The position numbers were made by a program, and so were the translations under genes. The notes beneath the pieces are model-generated. The model was not told the origin of the DNA. It searched no databases and saw only the letters and a program-made list of their open reading frames with translations. From contig CAIIXF020000007.1 in assembly GCA_903813345.2 (NCBI GenBank), forward strand, positions 35,868,538-35,932,537: a stretch of 64,000 bases of DNA, read 5' to 3'. This stretch comes from Owenia fusiformis (taxonomy: Eukaryota > Annelida > Polychaeta > Sabellida > Oweniidae). Positions 11,701 through 20,700 of the stretch are shown here, one piece after another (within the stretch, counting starts at the first letter, position 1; each line of letters opens with the position of its first letter).

Positions 11701-14700
11701 CAAAGTGTCAGTAAATAGCCAATTTATTGACCAACCTGTATGTTTGTCACCCTGTATGCATGGCCTGTATGTTCATTATTACATGTATCTAACTTAACCT
11801 ATATCCATTTGAGACTCTTGTTAATAAGTGAGGAACCAACCACTAACACTGAATGATGAAGAACTGACAGTTTTGCTAAGTGTGAATACATGTTTTTTCA
11901 CTCCCTTAAATGTTATTACTAACATGAGGTTTTTGAATGACACGATTGAGTGAATTGTTTCGGAGTGTTAACTTGCTGTGAGATTTGTGTATTCAGCTGC
12001 GAGAGATTTTAATGAAAAGAAAGCTATGCCCAAATATTCTTTATGCTGTTATAGCTACCACGTCCCATTTGCTGTTGTTTTGATTTGTAATTGTTGTTAC
12101 CATGGAAACCAACATTATTTTTGAATAACCATCATGCAATAATGATATGGTCAGCATGTTTTCATTTCACGTGTTGGCTTTTTCAGCTGACATTGACAAA
12201 TACAATTTACTTTGCCAGCCCCTCCCCCAATACAGGCCCCGATACGAGATAAGCAATATGACATTAACAATGTTTAATCATATTTTTGTTTTTTTAACCT
12301 AGGGTGATGAACTGCGGGAACATCAACTATCTTTAAAATCTGGTAAGTTAGTTGTTGAAACTCCACATTAAATCGAAATATAAAGAATATCTAAACATGT
12401 ACGGTGTTTGTCTAATTCATGATGCATTGTTCTGTGTAAACGTTGAATTTCATTTTAAAATGTGTAAGACTGCCACAAGATAGTATAACGCTTTCAGCCA
12501 TTCTATAATCTAGCTACTAGCCTTTGTGCCCATCCTCCCACGACACACCTCCCCACTGTGTGAGAAATTTTCATATCCTGTGTAGTGACGTAGTGAGAGG
12601 GGGGGGGGGTGGACACAGGGGCTTGTAACTATACCTCCAGTCCTAATGGTGTTTAGATGAGGCAGGTTTTACTGTAAATATGTTGCATGACTATCTACAT
12701 AATTGATTGTTCTCTTTCAGCGTGTTGTGCATCTCTCACTGAGCAGGTTCTCAATGACACAAATGATTGTACAGAGCAATGGCGTCTTCTCCCTAGCGAT
12801 ACTCATCCTCCCTTTAAATATGTTGCATCTACATAATCGATTGTTCCCTTCCAGCGTGTTGTGCATCTCTCACTGAGCTGGTTCTCAATGACACAAATGC
12901 CCAGATGATTGTACAGAGCAATATACCAATACGCGATAACGTTTAGTTTTTGTTCAGTTTAGTTAACTCTCGTTTGAAGAGCTCTCATGTACGGTACAAC
13001 TTCGTGTACATCCGGGTTCTTTCCCATTGGATTACACAGGGGTGCTATTTTCAATGCCGCACTGCGACTTTATTAAACATTTATGTAGAGTTGCATTTGC
13101 ACAAATGATAGGTATGCATGTAATTAAGATATATAACAAGGCTTTTTGAACTGTAATCCCCAAATCCGAAGAAATCTGTAGTTGAAAATGCCGTCCAATT
13201 TCAGTGACGTCACTGATTTCCCAAATTGCTCAGACTTCATCGAAGATCGAAAAAATATCAATAATGTTACTTCGAATCTCCGATTATCTTTCTGATTATG
13301 CTTGAGGGCTGATGGAAGATCAGAAGCTGAGAAACGTTCAGAGTATTCGACTCGTTCGGTAGGCCAATGAAAATTTGTCCCTTCAAAAGCGATGCATCAT
13401 GGGAGATATTTATGTAAATTACCACCTGAACTCTTATCGCGAATAGGAGTATTGTGTCTTCTCCCTAGCGATACTCATCCTCCCTTTAAATATGTTGCAT
13501 GACTATCTACATAATCGATTGTTCCCTTCCAGCGTGTTGTGCATCTCTCACTGAGCTGGTTCTCAATGATACAAATGCCCAGATGATTGTATAGAGCAAT
13601 TGTGTCTTCTCCCTAGCGATACTCATCCTCCCTTTAAATATGTTGCATCTACATAACCGATTGTTCCCTTCCAGCGTGTTGTGCATCTCTCACTGAGCTG
13701 GTTCTCAATGATACAAATGCCCAGATGATTGTATAGAGCAATTGTGTCTTCTCCCTAGCGATACTCATCCTCCCTTTAAATATGTTGCATCTACATAACC
13801 GATTGTTCCCTTCCAGCGTGTTGTGCATCTCTCACTGAGCTGGTTCTCAATGATACAAATGCCCAGATGATTGTACAGAGCAATGGCGTCTTCTCCCTAG
13901 CGATACTCATTCTCCCTGCCCAGAGCTACAACTCAGAGAAAGACAGGAAGTCTGTTGAGATGCTACAGGTTTGTCAACAATTAGCGCCATCTATATGTGT
14001 CCAGAAGCAAATTATAAATATTTTTTAGTTATTAACACAAAGAGCAGCACAGGAGAATTTTAATCCAAATAAGGTTTTGACACTCTAGACCTTTCCGAAT
14101 CAATTTTATGAAGACAGTTTTATAGTAACCCTGTTATAAGAAACCTATTATAGGGACCTATTACAAAGAAGGGTTAAATTGCTCCATTACGACAAATAGC
14201 TTTGTAATAAAGGATTTTGTGCCTGTGTATGTAACATCTTAAAAATCCTTCAAAATGAAGCTTTTTTGTCAAAATGCTTCATATAATTAAACCTGCCATT
14301 TAACTCTAACCATAGTTTGCAATAATTTATAAATGTTGTTTTACTTCCAGGCAAATGCGTTCAGAGCTCTTAGGTTTCTCTTCAGTATGGAGCGTAATAG
14401 GAGGCTTTTCAAACGCCTTTTTCCACCCTCCTTGTTTGAGATGTTTATAGACATCGGCCACTACATAAGAGATTTGTCAAAGTACAAACGACTTGTCGAC
14501 AAATTGAACAGTCTTGGGGTAAGTCTTCTGTGTTACTTATTCTTACATGTCCAGGAGTAGTGACATATTGTTATAGTCTCCAAATTATTGTGGATTGTAT
14601 TCAACAATCGGTTTTGGTTTTTGTAACAGCAGTTGTAGGTTGGTGTCTGTAACAAATGGCAGGTAGTTACATTTTGCATGTTATGTAGTTTTATTACTGC

Positions 14701-17700
14701 ATTTATATTATACATCTACTCTGGTGCATTTTATTGACCATTCTAAGAATTTGAAAATCCATTGTAAAAACCATTGAAATCCATTGTTAAAACTTTTGAA
14801 ATCAATGTGAAAAACATATTCATTTTTTAATTTATTTTGTGTAGGAGGATGCGATAGAAGAGATAAAAGAACGTATTGTTGCAACCAATCAGAACAAAGA
14901 ACCGAACAAATATATCGGGGATTACGCAATTATGGAGCTGTTAGGGACAGGGGCATTTGGATCAGTTTACAAAGTCAAGAAGAAGAATGCAGGACAGACG
15001 TACATGGCTTTGAAAGAGGTACTGCACTTTACATAATAAATACATTTTGTAATGGAATCTGGGACAAAATCAATAGAAGATTGGGATTAACTCTATTTTG
15101 TAAGTGTTACAGTAAAATCTGCAAGGTGAACATCTTTCGGATTGGAGCGCTTTGTGCCTTGTTTTTTAAACCCATTGACTTATACTGTAAATGAACCTAT
15201 AGTATTGTCGTATAAGACATGTTTTAGTGAATTAAGTTGATTGATTAAAACATGGATAAGAAAATAAGAATACTACACACACATAATTAATATCGTAGAA
15301 TTGCTCATTTATATGATTTATATTCTTTATGCTTGGAATTGTATTGGCATTCTATAATTTTTTCACAGATATTTGCGACGAATCCTACATTTGGTAAAAC
15401 TACGAGGGAGAAGGAGAAGAGTATCGGGGAGATCATTAGTGAGCTTACTATTATCAAGGAGCAATTGAAACATCCAAATGTTGTCAGATATTACAAGACC
15501 TTCCCACAAGGTACAGTCTTAATTTTTAGCTTTTTTTTATCTAGTTTCAATCACATTGTGGCATTAGTATGATAGTTCTGTTTATTAAAGATTATATCTA
15601 CAGTTAGACAGAATTATAACTCCTCTGTGTTATACATTTATAAACTGGAGAGTAATGATTTTTTAATATTTCTTCTCAGAAATGGCGACAGTTTTGATTT
15701 CAGCAGCCATTTTGAAAATTCCTTACTGAGCAGATTCCTTTGTATACATTCTATACATTTATTTACAGATGACAAGTTGTACATCCTCATGGAGTTGATA
15801 GAGGGCGCCCCTATAGGCGAGCATTTTAGCAGTCTCAAGGAAAAAGGAGAGAAATTCTCTGAACCAAGAATTTGGAATATATTTATTCAGGTAGGTTATG
15901 ACAACAATATCTAGGATACTTTCTAAAAATATGATCCTGGAACAACAAGACTACTCAGTCTACTCAAAACAAGACTACTCAGTTTACTCAAAGCAAGACT
16001 ACTAGACTAACCAGTCTACTCAAAACTACTCAATCCACAAGACTACTCGGATTACTCAAAGCAAGACTACTCAGTCTTTTCAAAACAGGATTACTTAAGT
16101 GACAATCCAAATAAGATGTACATAAAATGGGAAAAACTTGGCTACCTATGATGAATTATTGTGTTATGTAAAAAAAATTATGGAAAAATATGCCCAAAAA
16201 TATCTCAAAAGCCAATTATATTGTAGTATTTATACTGCCAATGAATGGAGGGATATTTCTTGGATATACATCCACTGAATTGCTTTGGCGATATATTTCC
16301 AAATGATACATTTATTTTAATTTTTTAGATGTAGAAATGTGTACATATTCTTCCTTCAAACATAATATAATCGGAAAAATAATTACAAATGTAGTAGCCT
16401 GCTGTATGATGTGTCTGAAAATAAAATGTTTCCTATTTTCAGATGGTGCTGGCACTACGCTATTTACATAAAGAAAAACACATAGTTCATAGAGATCTCA
16501 CTCCAAACAATATAATGTTGGGAGAAAATGACAAAGTCACAATTAGTAAGTACTGAACCAAACCAGGTGAAACAGACCCATCTAGTAATACATGGAGACA
16601 TGTAATACATGTAGTTATATTTAGGCTACAATGCACTGTGACATCACCTAAAGTGATAGTTATAGATCAGTTTTTATAAGTTTGTTGAAAGTTTTGTACA
16701 GTCCTTCTTTTTCCTAATTTCAAATTGGTTATTGCTTATATTTACAAATATAGATTTCAAGAAAATATCTGTTTCATTGGAGAGACAATCCTATATGAGC
16801 TAAGAAGCATTGGTACTATAGCTAACTTGCAAAAGGTTCTTCCAAACTTGTCATATTGAATGTTTTCATCTGCTTTTCCAGCTGACTTTGGATTGGCCAA
16901 ACAGAAGCAGAAAGATAGCAGTAAGATGACATCAGTGGTTGGAACGATACTGTACTCTTGGTAAGCCAGTTTATTGTCAATATTTGGTGCAAAGATGATT
17001 CACTTAAGAACATAAAATATGAAGAAAAAGAAAATGAATTATACAGGAGTTCTTTTTAAAGTAAATCAAAAATAAAGAATCACGTCTATTTTCAAATGAC
17101 AATTATTTGTAGAGCTGGCTCAATAATCCATAGTTCTGGTTTCTGCCGTTACTTCCTTTTTGTGATATAACCCAACTAAACCCAAATCACCCTAACCCAG
17201 ATGTTGTCCTATTCTATTATTTAGTCTGTGTTATTCAATATTTTGTTACAGTCTGAATTGAAAATCCATTATTTAATGTGTATCTTTTGTTACAGTCCAG
17301 AGGTTGTACAAAGCCAGCCATATGGTGAGAAGGCAGATGTTTGGGCGATTGGGTGCATCCTGTACCAGATGTGCACCCTGAAACCACCTTTCTACTCATC
17401 AAATATGCTGTCTCTTGCTACCAAGATTGTAGACGCAGAGTATGAACCTATCCCAGAGGGGGAATATTCGGAAAGGGTCATCCAGACTGTAAAAAGGTAA
17501 TTACGCAACATATGATTGTTTTCTTGTCTGCCCATTAACCTCTTGAGTCCCAGGTTCTAAAATGGGTTCAAACCAGATTATTTTTCATTTTTGCCAGCTT
17601 TTGACATTTTACTACATACGTATACAACAGACGATGTTCAATTTAGTAAAATTAAACGGCAGAGATCATTTCTAGACATTTTAAAACAATTTTTGTGTAA

Positions 17701-20700
17701 ATTGGATAAAAATTGTTCAAATAAGAGCAATTTTAGTGAAATATTTTGTGACGGATTATCTCGTCACTCTGGGTTCCAAGGTCATTTCTGAGGTGACGGG
17801 AAATCTCGTCACTCTGAGTAGTCAAGAGGTTAATGGATTCTTCAGGTGGTCCAAGAAATTACAATTAAATGTCTGTATCACATCTCATCAACCTGGTTAC
17901 ACCACTACTGCTAATAAATGGTACTTCTCTTGATGGGTTTTTGCTATCTATAGAGAAAGATGTTATTACTGGCACTTCACCCTGTTTAAAATTTTCAGAA
18001 AATCGGATTCGTGATTTTCTGAAGAATTTATTGAAATGTTTTGAAAATTGGTTGAAACATTATGGAACATTGAAATCAGAAAAGGTTTTTACTCATGATA
18101 TTCTGCAATTTTCAGCTGTATTACTGCTGATCCACAGCTGCGCCCAGATATCGTGCAGGTGGCCTCTCAGATTGCAGATGTGATGATGTCACAGATGGAC
18201 ACACTGAGGGCACATCAGTTGGCAATGGAGAAAAAGTTAGAACGAGAGAGAAAGAGAACACAAAGGTAATACATGTATAAAAGCTCAAATTTATTATTCT
18301 AGTATATGAATATACAGTGTATGTGCAAAGGCAATATTCTATGAGAATATAAGATCCGATGTAATATTGCAAAGGAATATGTGTTTAGTATGAGAAGTTG
18401 TGCTTCATGACTATGTCGAATAAATGATAAATGTTTGTAATTAACATAATAAATAAAACTGAAATTTTGTAATTGCAGGCATTTCAACGAGGCCAACAAA
18501 GTTATGCAGAACTACCATAGGTTGTTTCTTGCGTCCCAGGAGCGCTATGACAAACTCATCAACCTCCAGAGCAGCGGGGGTGCTTCAAGTATCAAAGACG
18601 GTGATCTCAGTGATAACGTCTTTTCAGATTCTGAGTCAAATCTTGTTGAAATGCGCCGAAGGATGCCACGATTAGATGAGCTTAAAGATGATCAAAACAA
18701 CAATGATAAAGGTAGGATGTCCCCTTGGAAATGTCATTACCGTAAGACCTGTCAAAATCTGAATGCCACAGTGACTTGTCAAAAGTGTTCAGATTAGCAG
18801 GTGTTCACATTTCAAGGGTTCTTAATATGTGAATCAATAGAAGATTATGAAATTGGGAGAAAGAAAAACTGTTCACATTGAGAGGTATTCTAATGTACAG
18901 GTTTTACTGTACTATACCAGTAGTCTGGTAATAAGATTTCAGGTGAAAATGAAATATTTATGAAGTATGGATTTATTTGTTAAACTGGAATGTCCACCTT
19001 GAGGTTTGTGTAGATGTTTCAAATATTTAAATTCAGTATTCAGTATTTTTATGTATCTTTTATAGAGGATGAGATGAGGCTTCTTATTTTTTTAAACTTT
19101 TTATTGTAACTTGTCTGAGTTTTTTTTATATTTTTACCCTACTCCTAGTTATTTTATAATGTGGTATTACTAAGTGTATTGCAATCACTATAAGTGGATA
19201 TCCACCATCAATTCAACAGCAGGACTATATTCTTGGTGGATGTTTTGTAGGTTGGATGAGTGATGATGAGGCAGGTTATTCCACTAGTGGCAGTGACAGC
19301 AGAGAAAGTAGTGCCGGCAGTACACACAATATTTTAGGTGAGACCATTATTTTAGCCACTGGTTATCCAAAATGTATATTTCTTTCCTTCATCTTACAAT
19401 TTGCATTAATTGTTTCTATAGATAACTAGCTTAAACTGTGTCCAAAATGACAATGTGCCCTGCTCTGTACTTCTGCGCTGGAAGAATATCTCACACAATC
19501 CCAACATATGGAATTCAGTGTAGTAGAAAACGATTAACACAGAAGATTAGCGAATGAAAATACTAATTTTTTTAAAAATCATTTATTTCATATATATAAT
19601 ACATAAAATAATCCAGATAATAAAGTTTGACAAGGTTAGATCAACACTATTGCCAAATTGAAACAGTAACAAAATGCAATTTTTATTTCTGTTATGCAGG
19701 AATGAACCTTAGCAGCAGTATTCCCAGGCCTCCAGGTCCAGGCACCCCAAGGTCAGGAAAAAGCAGACGGAGACTAGATATGATGTCACAATTGTCTCAG
19801 CAGCTCACCCTTGACATTCCCAATACAAGTGAGTATATGCGGTTTCTTATGGTCCCTAAATCAGAAATTATGTTGATTAAGTCAAGTTTTAATTAGCTAC
19901 ACTGGATATAAATGAATTAAATTATTTATTGTCATTTTCAATTGGACTATTTACTATTTATCTTACATCATAGATTCGGCCAAGTCCAGTAGAGACTCTG
20001 GGTTCAGCTCTGGGGACCCCTCCCCCAATACCCTCCCCTCCCCTGGGGTGCTGCCTACAGGAAGTGGAGCCCTTGGATTAGGGACGTTGGATAAGTCATC
20101 AGATGGCAAATCAGGAACATTCCATAAATCGTCAAGCATGAGCAGTGTGGAGAAACGAGGGTCAAATAGTGGAAAGTTACGCCCAGGTGAGTACATTGTA
20201 CCTTGCAATCTAGCAGCTTAAACGAGGAATTTGATTTTTGAAATTGTGTCATTTTTGGTCACCATGGCGAAAAGTTATTCAGACCTTCAGATGATCTCTT
20301 ATAGTCAAATCAAAAACGTTTACCTCCCCTAAACTCCCTTTTCGATGAAACCTATCTGACTTGTGCCCAAATATATTTTATTTTGTTTGTGCAAAAATCA
20401 TTATGTAACTCCTGAAAAGAACTAAGAAATAAGAGAATTTTCATCAAAATACCTCGATCGCCCATGTTTGTCTCAAAGTATTAGTAGTTCTACCATTTCT
20501 TTTTTTATGTTTGATTATATTTCCAGTGAGTGCCACTAACAACCATGCAACTCTCACAATCTCCCCAAGAAAGGTCCGGCAAATTAGCGACCCTATCCTC
20601 CAAATGCTAAACATCCTTCATAAGGTCATCTACATTACGCAGCTTCCGCCAACATTATGTCACAATCCACGAAGACGTGTCATCGAGAGATTTAAACGTG

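Noticed and set aside
12721-13530. Mutually exclusive alternative exons for NEK10 exon 10
   Set aside because: The upstream copies have no donors and carry a frameshift, an insertion or stops, so they cannot serve as swappable exons.
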